A stretch of 64,000 nucleotides of DNA from Plutella xylostella (GCF_932276165.1 NC_063999.1:6698501-6762500), one strand, 5' to 3'; positions 32,887-44,900 are shown, counted from the first letter of the stretch. Program-made: numbers and translations. Notes: a model not told the origin generated them from the sequence alone.

Positions 32887-34440
32887 GTGAGTGGTCGCAA
32901 TTAGGGCGGCAGTACAGTGACCTTATTTAGGGAGCGAATGTAACAAGTGTTTACTGTTGATTCCTGAGTTCGCAGCCACAGTTAGGCGGGATTCAGGTGA
33001 ATACAAGTTTGTTATTGAGTTTTTTTGCTGCGGTATTTTGTGAGGATATTTTATCAAGATACTTGCTTATGTAGCTTCAAAAAATAAAATAAAACGTAAT
33101 TTACGTAGGTAGCATGAAAATTTCAGTCAGAAATGGGTGAGTAAGTGGGTACCTTACCCATACTTAAATATAAACCGGTGTATTCCGTTGTATATTTCCC
33201 TTTCCTTGTCATATTTCAATTAGTTTAATCCACTCAAGTTAAGTGGTGGATTGTACAAAACAAACATAATTAATCCGTTTCCAGATAACGAAGAATTAAC
33301 TCGACCGAAAAGTGTCTCGCTTTTTTACATTTTAACAAAAATGAATAAAGAATGGTTTTATGCGAAGGAGAAGAAAGGCGTAGTAGGTAAGTATTTAGCT
33401 CTGAACATTGTAAAAAGGCGATAATGCAGCCTTTTATCTATAGGCAACACAACAGGTTTTTAAATGTCGGTAGAAACGTGTTTACGTATAATAACTAATT
33501 AGAGTAAGTAGGTACCCTATGCATATAGTTACACACATAACTAACACTTAAAGATAAAGTTTTCAGCCAAAATACTGTCCCTATACATGTAACCTCAGCC
33601 TGCAGTAGTGAAAGGTGCTCGGGTGTTTACTTAAGTTATCTCTTTTGCTTACTGTACTTTCATTATCTATTCTTTTTTCTACGAACAAATTATGATTCAA
33701 TGATATTGAAATTGACTTGGAGAAAAGTCGTGGGCATTCAAATTTATGGTCCTGAAGGAAAATAAGTTGTTAATAAGTCGGGAGCTGAAAAAAAATAATG
33801 AAGACAAAGTTTTCATTTACGTTATACATGTAAAAATCGACATTCTGGAACTTTCCGCATCAGAAAAGATATTTTATACGAAGTTACTTCCTCAATAATT
33901 TACACCGAGTCGGAACTTTCATAGAAAAATAAAATGAAACATAATTTACCTATACTTATTAGGTACTTACCACGATAATGTAGACAACTTATATCATAGG
34001 TAGAAAACTTTTATAGCATGAAGTCCGCTGTTAGAAGGTACACTTATTTGCATTCACGTTGCACTGCACACGTATAAAGATTTCATAAATAGTATCCTTC
34101 ATACACATGTTGTTTCCCGAAAAAAAAAAGAACTTGCAGATTTTCAATGTTGGCTTTCCATTGTGACTGCTAAAAGTCGTTTATATGGAGAATACAAAAT
34201 CGCAATAACATACAAGCTATATTGTCGCAGAGGTCGTTGGCCGAAAATCCTTCCAAGAAAGCCATTGCAGTGTGCGGGATGAGAACCCGAGATAAAAATT
34301 ATGTTTATGGGCGAGGGTGGATCATCTTAGTGAAATTAATGAACATTGTACAGTACATTCACCTTCAGTTTTGGCTAGAGGGGCCCATTTATCGATAATG
34401 TTCTATCGATATAATCATAACTTGAATGCATTTTTTTTTC
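32887..34440. other. no recognisable gene
   Basis: AT-rich DNA. If the block upstream is a first exon, this is the start of its intron. Confidence 0.3.
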
Positions 34441-34544
34441 TTGTAGGTTGACTGGTAGAAAATGTTATTAGCATTATTTCCACCATTTGTACACTTATTT
34501 ATATAGGTATTTGAGCAATAAAGGATTAAAATCACAATAAATAA
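34441..34544 (+). repeat. (TAAA)n-ended dispersed repeat, copy
   Basis: ggttgactggtagaaaatgt, agcattatttccacc, tttgtacactta, a gcaataaaggatt segment, and a degenerate aataaataa end. Same family as 13228-13320. Confidence 0.55.
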
Positions 34545-35839
34545 CTCTTGAGAATATTAATGGCAGTTTATATTTTTTTGTCGAACGAATTTTAGCCAAA
34601 TAACATTCTGTTTCATATGCTATACTACTTTAATCGATTGATTGGTTCGATGGATTTTACAGCAACACTAGTCAAAGGCACGGATATCTCAACGTTTCAA
34701 AGTTATTACGTCGGTGCCTATTCTCGTATCACCCGTTTGAATTCAAGTGCTTACGATCATTACGTGGAGTGTTTGTAGATACACACCGGCACTTCCCTCT
34801 AATTAGGCCGTTCCTCGTTTGACTCCGTAGTAGGAACCTTTACCGGTTTACACTGTAGCAAAGACATCAAAAGGTATCGTTTAGCTTATTTTGTGTTAAA
34901 TGATGAGGCCGGTTTTAAATTTTTACGGTTGTAGCTAAGCGTGGTTTACCCGTTTTTTTTAAATTTTAGAAAGTTATGGTTTTAGAAGCGAGAATATTAA
35001 AAATATTATATTTATATTTCAGTCTTGTAAAACGCCTGTATTGTGTATGGTATGCTTGACCCTAAGCTGCGTAGCCCGCGTAGCGTCGTAGCAACACCGT
35101 AGCCAGTCGTAGCAGCAATATTGAAAATTATGCATTCTTTCAGTTTTTCTTAATTTTGAAGCTTTATTTATACCTTTTTAAGTAGGTAATTATGTTTGCA
35201 TAACCATAAAAAATAGTGTCTAAAAAGAATTTCTCTGAGGTATGTATTTCATAGGTATATTTATAAAATCTATTGAAAGAATTGAAAGTACACGTATACT
35301 TACATAGTGCGATGGTTATGTTAATCTACAACAAACTATATAAACAATTGGCGTAACTAAATATAATATTCTTCATATTCAAACAACAACTAAAATTAAT
35401 TCACTACAGAATATTGAAATTGCCATTTTTACCTGAATTTCGCAAAATAAAAAAGCAATACATATACAACATTCAACATATATCCGTAATCCATACTGTT
35501 TATGATTTCTTCGAACTCCCCGGATACTGTCGGCACTGTATATTAAATAATATATTATAATATTAATTAAGCGAAAAGTTGGGTTCATATTCACATCACA
35601 TTGTTGAAAACTCAAATTCCTGAATCCCGAAATAACTGAACTTGAAACGTGCTGACGTATAAATATTATTAAAGTTAGGTATATACAGTTACTCATCCTT
35701 AATAAATTTCAATTAATTTCAGTTTTTACCCTCAGAATTATATTTATTTATTCATAATAATTAAAAGACATTTCAGTTTTGTCAATGAATTTCAGATTCA
35801 AAAAGTATTGAATTTGTCGTAATCGTAAAAGTAATTGCT
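34545..35839. other. unassigned; a CGTAGC-rich stretch near 35065-35115
   Basis: The stretch ctgcgtagcccgcgtagcgt and onward contains six cgtagc-type units in about 50 bases. No gene recognised. The minus-strand frame 35379-35696 lacks protein character. Confidence 0.3.
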
Positions 35840-35893
35840 TCGTACAATAATACCACGTGCTCTTACGGTGATGGAAAACATCGTGAAGAAACC

Positions 35894-35941
35894 TGCACAT
35901 CTAGATTCTAAATGTGTATACATTTAGAATCTAGATGTGCA
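35894..35941. repeat. perfect 21-bp stem hairpin, 6-base loop
   Basis: 35894-35914 (begins tgcacatctag) is the exact complement of 35921-35941, with loop tgtata. It lies inside a dispersed repeat where normal copies carry only one arm, so it looks like a local inverted duplication. Confidence 0.85.
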
Positions 35942-36066
35942 TTGTACTTATTCCAAAACGGCGATATGGTTCGCAACCTATCACGTGAGTACAAATGTGC
36001 TGCGAAAAGTGGGTGGCTCGCTTGTGAGCCACCTCTGACTACCCCTTCGGGGATTACAGTCGTGAG

Positions 36067-37114
36067 CAGTGGCGGCTGGTGCCTCGGATACCCGGTGGTG
36101 CACTTTATGGGTTTAGTAAATTTTGGAAGAAAAATAGATTACCTATTACAAATTAGAAGTAAAAAAAATATAAGTATATTTTACCTTATTTATATTTTAA
36201 ATCCATTCTGCGTTCCTTTTTTGACGCGAAATTGCTTCTCCGCCGAAGCGAAAACAACACACGGAAAGCAAGATAAAGCATAGTCTCTCACATCCACATA
36301 ACCATTTCTTTTTATAGTACATTTCACTTTTGAAAATTCAGGTAAGTATAAGTTTTATTTTTTGTTTTGCACTCCTATTTTAAGATGAGAAAAGGCCGAG
36401 GCGGCCCAGCAGATTTAATGTCCAGTCTATTTTGAAATGTCCTATTGCTTTTTATGAAGTCCATATTGTATTTTGCACTCATTTTCACTCACACACACAT
36501 ATACACACTCACGAAATATTTACTACTTTCTTAGTTAATAAGTAATTAGAGTAACAAATTAATTACGTATTCGCGCGCGAAAGGTGAAACTGCGACAATG
36601 ACATGACAAGTGCATCGTTCGTAGGTCACGCCACCGGTCAAGGCCGCCGCCCGCGCCTCCCGTGGCGTCATTCGTATGATTTCGGCAATTTCCGGTCGCG
36701 TGCGGCGCACGAATTTATCCTAGAACTGCATACAGTTTGTACTGAGCATCTTCCGTCTCACGCGCCGGGCGATTTCCATCCTGTTTCATACTATGTGTAG
36801 GAGCTCGCTCCGTGCGACAATCCGAGCGCACGAGGCAGTTTTTGTTCAAGCAAAAATAAGATCTAAGTCTTTCGCAGTAGAAATCAAAATAGGCCAGCTC
36901 GGTTTAATTTAACTCGTAACGTTCGAATGATTTATGTAATTTCTGTTTAGGGTAGGTATTACGGTTGTTATATTGGTATTTTTGTGAAGTTTTCTTTAGA
37001 CGTACCTAGTACCTACCTAGTCTAGTATGGTATAGGAAGAAGGAAGGTACATATTTAGAAGGTTTTTAAATGGTAGTGCGTTGCACGGGCGCACTTAAGG
37101 TGCAGCCGCCACTG
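36067..37114. mobile_element. non-autonomous hAT element
   Basis: The termini are CAGTGGCGGCT and its inverse AGCCGCCACTG, with a further imperfect match inside. GTCGTGAG is duplicated at 36059-36066 and 37115-37122. CAGTG ends with an 8-bp TSD are diagnostic of hAT. The 1048-base interior has no transposase; the frame 36603-36800 is a GC-rich shadow. Confidence 0.9.
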
Positions 37115-37159
37115 GTCGTGAGTGCATATGTAATAATTACTTCGTAAATGTTATTGTTA

Positions 37160-38150
37160 CTGTAAAAGCCCGAACAACGGTAAATCCTAGGATTTACCAG
37201 TAAATCTTAGGATTTACCAACATGAGTTGGTAAATGTAAGGATTTGTGAAAATGGGTCATTTTTTTCGGGCTTTTACCATTAGAATTTGGTAAATGCTAG
37301 GTTTTACCACTGACACCTAGTAAAAGTTGGTTTTGGGAATAAAACAAAGATTAATTATTACCTATTCATTTATTTCAATCAAAAACTTAAATTATTTAAA
37401 TTGAGAAAAAAACAAAACATAATTACCTACCTATTATTAAAGATAGGTAGCTAGGTAAAAAAAAATTACTTGTTACAACACGGAGTGCTGTTATGGCATT
37501 TTGAATTACAAAGTAATCCTGATCGAAGAAATGCACTTGCAAGTCAAGTGCATCTCTTCGACGAGCATTTTTGCTGCTGGGGCACGGGTCTCCTTCCAAT
37601 GAAGGAAGGGTTTCGATCTAGTCCACCACGCTGGCCTAGTGCGGGTTGGTGGACCCCAACACAAGCAAGCTTGTGCTGAGCGAGTTGTCGGGTAAGTGGG
37701 CAACCCGACTGTCAGACGTTTTCAAGCCGCCCGAAGGCCTCTGACTAGGCTTAACGACTGCTGCCGAAGCAGCAACCGGGACCCACGGCTTAACGTGCCG
37801 TCCGAAACACGAAGGCATCCAGAAAAGAACCACTTGAAATCGGTCACCCATCCAATGGCTGACCATGCTGGTTGTTGCTAAACCTCAGTGATCAGTTACG
37901 ATCACTGAAGCCCGCTCGACTACGAACGCTTTGTTCGACTACGGAGGTTATAAGTTATAACCTGGCTTTTTCAACATTTACCGTGCCTTAATGTAAATCC
38001 TAAGATTTACCAAGTGAATTGTGGTAAAAGTGCGAATCGCAAAATCTTTCGGGCTTTTACCATTAAGAGTTGGTAAATCTTAGGTTTTACGCGTAAATCT
38101 TAGGTTTTACGCGTAAATCTTAGGATTTACCGTTGTTCGGGCTTTTACAG
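37160..38150. mobile_element. element with CTGTAAAAGCCCGAACAACGG ends and palindromic subterminal repeats
   Basis: The 5' end ctgtaaaagcccgaacaacg is mirrored exactly at the 3' end, cgttgttcgggcttttacag. Both subterminal zones are arrays of ggtaaatcctaggatttacc-like palindromic units (about five left, five right). The flanks suggest a TA target. A foreign segment (about 37550-37970) interrupts it. Confidence 0.75.
37550..37970 (-). mobile_element. retroposon-like segment nested in the preceding element
   Basis: ggggcacgggtctccttcca, followed by aatgaaggaagggtt, is shared with 48195-48245 (-) and, inverted, with 54918-55035 (+). The 54918 copy continues into a gatgatgatg tail, indicating a LINE 3' end. 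Further in, aatggctgaccatgctggtt and a tcagtgatcagttacgatcactga stem are present. The family is not identified. Confidence 0.45.
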
Positions 38151-38320
38151 TAACATTATTTCGTTTTGACTTCGCTATAGGGCCTCTGTATTTAGAATAA
38201 ATTATTTCCTGTAGATGTACGAGGTTACAGACTAAAATACATAACTAGATAGCAAAATACGTGGCCTGTATCGTCGTCAGTACATCATGGTTTGCTTATT
38301 AACACTGAACGTATGTTATT

Positions 38321-38783
38321 CTACTCTGCCACGATCCTATTAGCATTCGAAACCAGATGGAGCATATTATGCTCATTACACCAAGTCCCCTGACTCCACC
38401 GCAAAACTACTACTCCTAACTCTTCTTGTAATTGAGTAGGGGTTATTATCGGTTGCAACTTAACAATTGCAGGGCCAACTCTGGGACAGGTTAAGTTGAA
38501 CGAGCATAGTAAGGAACAAGCTTCAGCTATTTCTAGAATTATGAATTGAGAAATGTAACACATATTTTGAATTTGTCTGATACAATGTGAACCTAATTGA
38601 GTGTAATTATCATAGTGGATAGATCTAATATTATCAGTACCATATAAATTAGAAGATGAGTGAGGGAACATATTAGTTCCCCCTATAATTCCTAAAAGGA
38701 TGGCAAAACAAGAAGATTTTTGTAGGAGTACGCCTTTGATAAGGGTGTGACGTTTCGTATCAAAACTTATATTTACTGGCTAG
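38321..38783 (-). pseudogene. unidentified open frame, likely a fragment of a decayed coding unit
   Basis: An open frame of about 150 codons runs on the minus strand from about 38783 (after a TAG) to a stop at 38321. Residues near its start (CFAILLGIIGG) look like a membrane-spanning or hydrophobic helix. They are followed by a Ser/Asn/Tyr-rich part and several Cys. Length and composition are better than chance for this AT-rich region, but I do not recognise a family. It could be an old viral or transposon remnant or an orphan exon. Confidence 0.35.
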
Positions 38784-38901
38784 CTTTGCTGTAAGTAGAT
38801 ATTAGTACTTACATGAAAGTTTTCTACAAAATATTTTTGCGTTTTAGGTACTATAAATCGAGAAATATTTATCCAAATAAGCCGAAAGTTTATAATAATG
38901 A

Positions 38902-39993
38902 TATTATGTGGGGACATCTCACACACGGCTATCCGACCCCAAACTAGGTAGGGTCTTTAATACCTATGGTTATCGGACAGCTGGTATCTACATAGATAGA
39001 TGTACAGGGTTATTGGTAAGTCGATGTATTCCTTTAAATGTGGTGTGGCATTTGCAGTCAATTGAACCATATAATGCATGCGCAAGAGTCGAACACTTCT
39101 ATTATATTACATGGCCGCCGTATGATATAGCGGAGCGAGTGACACCGAATTTAAAATTTGAAAATAGAACAAGAGGGCCGTTATCTGTCTTTACGACGTG
39201 TGGTCATGAGTCGGTTATCTTAGGTCAGAGTCGGGCGAGAATAGTCGTCGTGACGTCATTCCGTGACGTACGGCGATGCGCCCAATCAAATGCGATGCGT
39301 ACAATGTTGGATAATAGATTTGGTTTCAAATTGGTTGAGGAATGTTGATGTGGCCGACTTGCCGCTGCTTCATCACAGCAACAGTCTTCTTACTTGCATA
39401 AATTGCTGTCAAATTCTTACTAGTCAAGAATTCGTTTCTTGACTCTATTGCTGACATCAGTTCTTCGGTATATGGGCGGCCTACTGCCACCTCAGCTTGC
39501 AGTTTATAAGCCTATGAATATCAATTTAAATGAAATTGCCATTATTGCGAAACGATTAATATCAAGTATCCGCCAGCACGTAAAGATAGTTCGTGTTAGT
39601 GATAGAATGTACGTCAACATGTTCATTTTTAAACAGCCCAGCGTATTCCCTCATAATCTTTTAAACATGAATCTAAAATAGATCCATTATCGATCAGAGT
39701 GAAAGATGTTAACCTCTGGTCTGTTCACTTCGACAGTCTGCGGGAAACTTCACCATTATCTCTATAATGCATTTCGGTTCAATGGTTTATACGTCAGTGA
39801 TGTCTTATCGACTAATAGTCTTTGGAATCCCAGAGTAAAAACTTGGCTTTCTCACCGCACCAATGTACGGGACAGTATTTTATTTTACGAGGAGGGGTGT
39901 AAGGCGCTCCACTCACTGCTAGAGTCGAGACGGAGTCGGGGCGGCGCGGTGGCGCAAGGAATAGTGCCACATTTAAAATGTCTACTTGACTGA
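38902..39993 (+). pseudogene. decayed ~360-codon reading frame of unknown origin
   Basis: One reading frame is open from 38902 to 39348, and the same frame continues to 39993 with only four interrupting stops (39349-region TAG, a TAG and a TGA near 39680-39700, and the final TGA). Three consecutive long segments in one frame over 1.1 kb, in AT-rich DNA, indicate a former protein-coding sequence. The GC content is higher than the flanks and the composition is Arg/Tyr/Cys-rich. No motif was recognised. Likely sources are an endogenous viral sequence, the ORF of an unidentified mobile element, or a dead host gene; I cannot choose between them. Confidence 0.45.
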
Positions 39994-40730
39994 AGCATAA
40001 GAAACTATCCATCTAAAAGTTATACAACATTAATAGCATTATACACAATGTAGGTAAGAATACGAACTTGATAAAGACAGTTTGATAGTTGAATAATAAA
40101 ACCTAAATAACTTGTAAGATATGAATTTCACCGATGGAACGAATACAAGAGGAATTATGTTTAAAACTGCATGCCATTCTATCACACCATACCATACTTT
40201 AACAATGTACAATTGTTCAACTGTGAGCGACTGGAGTTCTGTGAAACACGAGATGCATTCAGTCTGAAAAACAGAACAGTAGAAAGTATCTACTTACACC
40301 TACATATACCTATTTACTGAGCGTAATACAAAAAACACTGCAGAATTAATTCTAAAATATAAAATTATGGGCATATTTTCTCTTCAGCCTTAGTGAAATG
40401 TTGGTGACCTATGGAGTACAGATTCTTATATAGCTGGCAATAGCTCTTAAATAAGAGGCTGGTCCTTCCCCACTGTACCGTCTACCCTTTTGGGGATTAT
40501 AATCATAGGCACTATGTTTATAAGTACGTATGTTTATAAAATCAAAAAATTTAAGCAAAAACATCACTTGTGAAATATTAGACAATTGTTTATTTTAGTA
40601 TAAATTCAGGGTTGATTCCTGAAAATCGTCTGGAAAAACATTTATAAACACAAAAAAAATGAATAAAAAAACAATGCACTCGAATAGCATTGTATGTTGT
40701 AGGTACACGCGAGTCCGCGTTGTTTTACGT
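39994..40730. other. no recognisable feature
   Basis: AT-rich, non-coding. Confidence 0.3.
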
Positions 40731-40835
40731 TATACCTTGTTTCACGGGGGAAGACATCTGACAGGACCTTTATTACATTCGAATAAGGGTAGTTTTTGTT
40801 TGTATCAGATGTCTTTCGCCGTGAAACAAGGTATA
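40731..40835. mobile_element. 105-bp palindromic MITE, copy 2
   Basis: tataccttgtttcacggggg at the left end is mirrored by gtgaaacaaggtata at the right, with paired inner segments (agacatctgac / atcagatgtct). It is in the opposite orientation to the copy at 30181-30285. Almost the whole element is self-complementary. Confidence 0.8.
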
Positions 40836-41510
40836 GGGAGACACCATAATGACAGAGGTAATATTTTACCATATTCTCGCCATAAACAGACAGGGCAGCG
40901 TATACTGTTCTTTCTGACAAAATCACACAAGCATACAATATGCGCCGTAAATCGTATATGCTATAAGGCTTACTTTTGCTTATTAAACTGTAAATAAGAC
41001 TTTGTAGAATAGCTGTGACGGCGCGATATAAAGCTACATTTAAATGAGACCAGTTACTTGATCAAGTATAATCCTTACTGTTGACTTGAGGAGTATACTA
41101 AGCCGAAAGGAAAGGTGGTGACTTAGAGGGTTATTCTGAACAAATTTTGTTTTACAACTTTTGGAAATGAACGGTTAATATTTTGCTTATCTTTTGACCG
41201 TCTGTTACTGTTACCCATTTTTTCTTCATCACTCGATATATTTCTACGATAAACATTTGTGTTTGCCGCTGGAATGTGGTCCAGTGGTTCAGTTCACTGG
41301 CCTAGTAATGTATATGGCTGTAGCTCCCTACTGGCTTAGATTTAATATAGGAAAATTGAAAATACGAAAAAGCTGGTGTGTCACATACAAAAACAAAGCA
41401 AAAAACTGACCGCATTTGGTTTACTGTCAAACCGTTTTAAGTTACCTTTTAGTTAACCTAATGACAACCATTATACCAATGAATAAAGTTACAAATATTA
41501 AACTGAAATG
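40836..41510. other. no recognisable feature
   Basis: The short frames 41194-41409 and 40642-40938 overlap repeats or have no resemblance to known proteins. Confidence 0.3.
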
Positions 41511-41706
41511 CAGGCAATGAAAAAGTTCCACACACCAATTTTTTCAAACATTTAATTTAAAATTTAAACAAATTATCATAGTTTTTTGTTGGTCATATGC
41601 TGGTGCTCTGTTAAATGTACTTCAATGTTGCAGAAGGCGTCTTTAAGCTAACCTTTTCCGCTTTTTGTGCTTTTCTCAGTGAAACCTTTTCATTGCCCTT
41701 GAGTGT
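41511..41706. mobile_element. ACACTCACGGGCAATGAAA-type MITE, copy 3
   Basis: Starts caggcaatgaaaaagttcca (5' end eroded) and ends ttttcattgcccttgagtgt. The interior acaccaattttttcaaacat matches copy 1. Confidence 0.7.
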
Positions 41707-41743
41707 ATGACCAAAAAAATCAAACTAAAGCTCATTCGTTATA

Positions 41744-43394
41744 CAGGGTGTCCCAAAAGTCAACGTCATCCCTTAAAGGGCTGATAGGTCAGCTCATGAG
41801 AGGCCAGAATATCACAATATGACCTTAGTAAAAACTCGATAATTTTCGAGATATTGACACTTTTATAAATTTGCTGAAAATCGCCACCTTGGATCAGTTT
41901 TTTGCGTGCCGCCGGTGCAAAAATCCATATTGTTAGAATTTGTTTGGTGTTGCATCATCCTGTATAGCCCTGCTATTGATCGCAGTAAAAAAAATATCGA
42001 GTAATGCTGTATGTTTAAAAAAAACACGGTTTTCAAAGTCTTAAAAGGTAATCGTATTTTTTTATAAACAACTTTGACTCTACATACTGCAAAAAAAATA
42101 TACCACGCAAACCTGGCACCTTATTTGAAAAGATTGCTCATTTAATGCAGTTTCCAAAATGGTATGAAACGTTGCTATTGTTTCAATTAACAAAAAAGTT
42201 ATTGCTATTTTAGTACAAAACGACCTCAGTGTAAAATTGTTTGAAGGAAATTTATCTGACTGAATTTATTAAGGGTAAGTCATGTTGGAATGAGTAAAAG
42301 TAAAATAGGTGGTGTGGCCGGGATTGGGAAAAGAGACAACATTGTCACAGTTAATAAAAAAACGCATTTTGAGTATCTTTCTCGAAAAAAGTGGACTATA
42401 GCAACTCCACATTCCCCATAAATGTAGCGCATGGTAACGTACATTCCTGAGTAGTGCTAATGTGTGATATTGTACAAGTAAAACGCTTACACATGTACAT
42501 TGTACACCCACAGTATCCAAAAAAGGGACAGATCAGTTTGTCATTAACATTACCTCTAATTACTTGTTATTTATTTTAAAGTTTTTGTTAAACCAAAACC
42601 AAACTCTCAAAATTATGATTATGACCATTAATGAGTATTATTTTTTGCTGGTTATGTACTTAATATAATAATGTGGTGTTATAATTTTGAGAAATAAAAA
42701 TAAAAGTCAATAAATGTTTGTTTTTTTTAAATAAGGTGTAAAAAACGCAAAATATGTTTTATAAGAGTTTGGTAAGTTTTTTCTTAGCAATTTTTGCGTC
42801 ATCTATGTTGCCACGGTTGACCCCACCACCTATTTTACTTTTACTCATTCCAACATGACTTACCCTTAATAAATTCAGTCAGATAAATTTCCTTCAAACA
42901 ATTTTACACCAAGGTCATTTGTACTAAACTAGCAATAACTTTTTTGTTAATTGAAACAATAGCAACGTTTCATACCATTTTGGAAACTGCATTAAATGAG
43001 CAATCTTTTCAAATAAGGCGCCAGGTTTGCGTGGTATATTTTTTTTACAGTATGTAGAGTCAAAGTTGTTTATAAAAAAATACGATTACCTTTTAAGACT
43101 TTGAAAACCGTGTTTTTTTTAAACATACAGCATTACTCGATATTTTTTTTGACTGCGATCAATAGCAGGGCTATACAGAATGATGCAACACCAAACAAAT
43201 TCTAACAATATGGATTTTTGTACCGGCGGCACGCAAAAAACTGATCCAAGGTGTCGATTTTCAGCAAATTTATAAAAGTGTCAATATCTCGAAAATTATC
43301 GAGTTTTTACTAAGGTCATATTGTGATATTCTGGCCTCTCATGAGCTGACCTATCAGCCCTTTAAGGGATGACGTTGACTTTTGGGACACCCTG
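41744..43394. mobile_element. 1.65-kb fold-back element with 571-bp inverted arms
   Basis: The arms 41744-42314 and 42824-43394 are inverted copies of equal length with only scattered substitutions. They surround a 509-base unrelated spacer. The ends are cagggtgtcccaaaagtcaa and its inverse. TATA is duplicated at 41740-41743 and 43395-43398. There is no coding capacity. Lone ends of similar sequence are seen near 30413 and 63323. Confidence 0.9.
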
Positions 43395-43398
43395 TATA

Positions 43399-44410
43399 TC
43401 GAGATGTTACTTTTGCACTGACACTCTCATACTAAAATATCGTTGCCTACTGGAGATGTAAACGAGGCATGGCGAAGTGTCAAATAGTCAACACGGTGTC
43501 TGTTATGTCAACATTATATTGTGTTGAAAAGAATATGAGGAAGCTCATGTTATAGTGGCACGCTACTGTCGCGGATTTATATTGAATTTTATTATACAGG
43601 GATCATTCCCGTGTCATAAACACATTCGCATGGAATTCATTTTGATTTTGACCTATAATAGGATTATTTCCCACATTGAGGTTACCACCACCGAATATTA
43701 GCAATTAACAGTCCATAAGCAGCATCGTTCGCCTGTTAAATCTGACGTAGGTAAATTGTATGGATTTGATAGATAGGTATATAATTAATAATTATGCTTA
43801 TGGATTGTTAATTGCTAATGCGTCGTTGGTGGAACGGTAGTATATCAAAAACGTTTATCGTATATAGCGAATAATGCCTGATTGTCTAATTATCAATATC
43901 GAAAATTAATCAAAACTTAATAAAAAAGGTGCATTGTATGGAAAGCGTTAGCAAAAACATGATTAGTTCATGTCGGAAAAAACATCAAAGTATGAACTCT
44001 CAAGCCTACTGGTACTAGTTTTTTTTATAATTATTTACAATGGCACATTATTTTATAATGGAAAATACTTTTCAAGCGTATTGCTGCCAGCAAGAATAAC
44101 TGATACCACTACGGATAGAAACTTCAACTTTGAAATCTATTCATATCTCGTAATTTATTCAATGTGTTCTGAAAGTCATTCTTTAATTGGTTCCAATGAA
44201 AAGTTCAAAGGGCTGCTCATATTATATTGAAGCAATGATTGAAGTTTTTAAGTTTATGATTTGAATTTATAAGGTTTGTTCAGAAATTATGCTTCTGTAA
44301 TTATAGTATTTTTTTTACATTTCAAAAGTATTACCTCACCCTGAATACGTCCCGTATGTTTGAGGTCTAAATGGAAAATGACAGTTTGGATTTTTTTAAC
44401 GAATGAGCCA
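43399..44410. other. no recognisable feature
   Basis: AT-rich. The frame 43970-44230 is hydrophobic but has no start context or homology. Confidence 0.3.
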
Positions 44411-44573
44411 TAGCCCCAGTTTCACCATACTCTGTTAGATCATAGCAAGGGATTAGTTGTTGATTTTTGACACATCTGTCAAGAATTTAATATGGAGATG
44501 ACGTATAATTTATGACATTACAATGTAAAAGGGGTGTTAATGATCTAACAGACTATGGTGAAACTAGGCCTTA
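44411..44573. mobile_element. GCCCCAGTTTCACCATA MITE, copy 1
   Basis: Left end cccagtttcaccatactctg ttagatca, mirrored by tgatctaacagactatggtg aaactagg. The interior shares gacacatctgtcaagaattt and ggagatgacg, in inverted orientation, with the copy at 63039-63161. Confidence 0.7.
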
Positions 44574-44784
44574 GAATGTATAATTTGAAGAAGAACAGAA
44601 GTTTATATTATTACTTGTGTTAAATCGTAAGGTACAGGCCTGCGTTACTCAATGTCGCAACGTCATCGTAGTGAAGTAGGCACTTCAAAACATAATCTAT
44701 TTATCACTCATTAAACCCATAATTCATACACATGTGTACTTGTAATAGATAAATAAGTGTAATAGCGTTGTTAGCTGCATTGTA

Positions 44785-44900
44785 TTTAATTTTTCATCAT
44801 CATCATCATCAGCCAATAATCATCCACTGCTGCCCAAGGAGCGCCACAACACTCGGTCCTCGGCCTTCCTCATCCAACCACTACCCGCCACCCAATTATA
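44785..44900 (-). mobile_element. LINE tail
   Basis: catcatcatcatcagccaat, then aatcatccactgctg and ctcggccttcctcatccaac are the complement of the tail at 15350-15640. Only the last ~110 bases are present. Confidence 0.7.

Larger units (their letters stand above)
35840..37135 (+). repeat. older dispersed repeat split by a hAT insertion
   Basis: gctcttacggtgatggaaaa, catcgtgaagaaacctgcac and gactaccccttcggggatta are typical of a common lepidopteran dispersed repeat. It is interrupted at 36067 and resumes after 37114 with gtcgtgagtgcatatgt. It contains the perfect 21-bp stem hairpin at 35894-35941. Confidence 0.5.

Noticed and set aside
36603..36800. Arg/His-rich open frame as a transposase fragment
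   Set aside because: It lies inside the hAT element but has no hAT transposase motif. The openness reflects high GC.
37195..37240. CRISPR-like direct repeats (TAAATCTTAGGATTTACC)
   Set aside because: The units are adjoining palindromes without spacers, located at the ends of a transposon in a eukaryotic genome.
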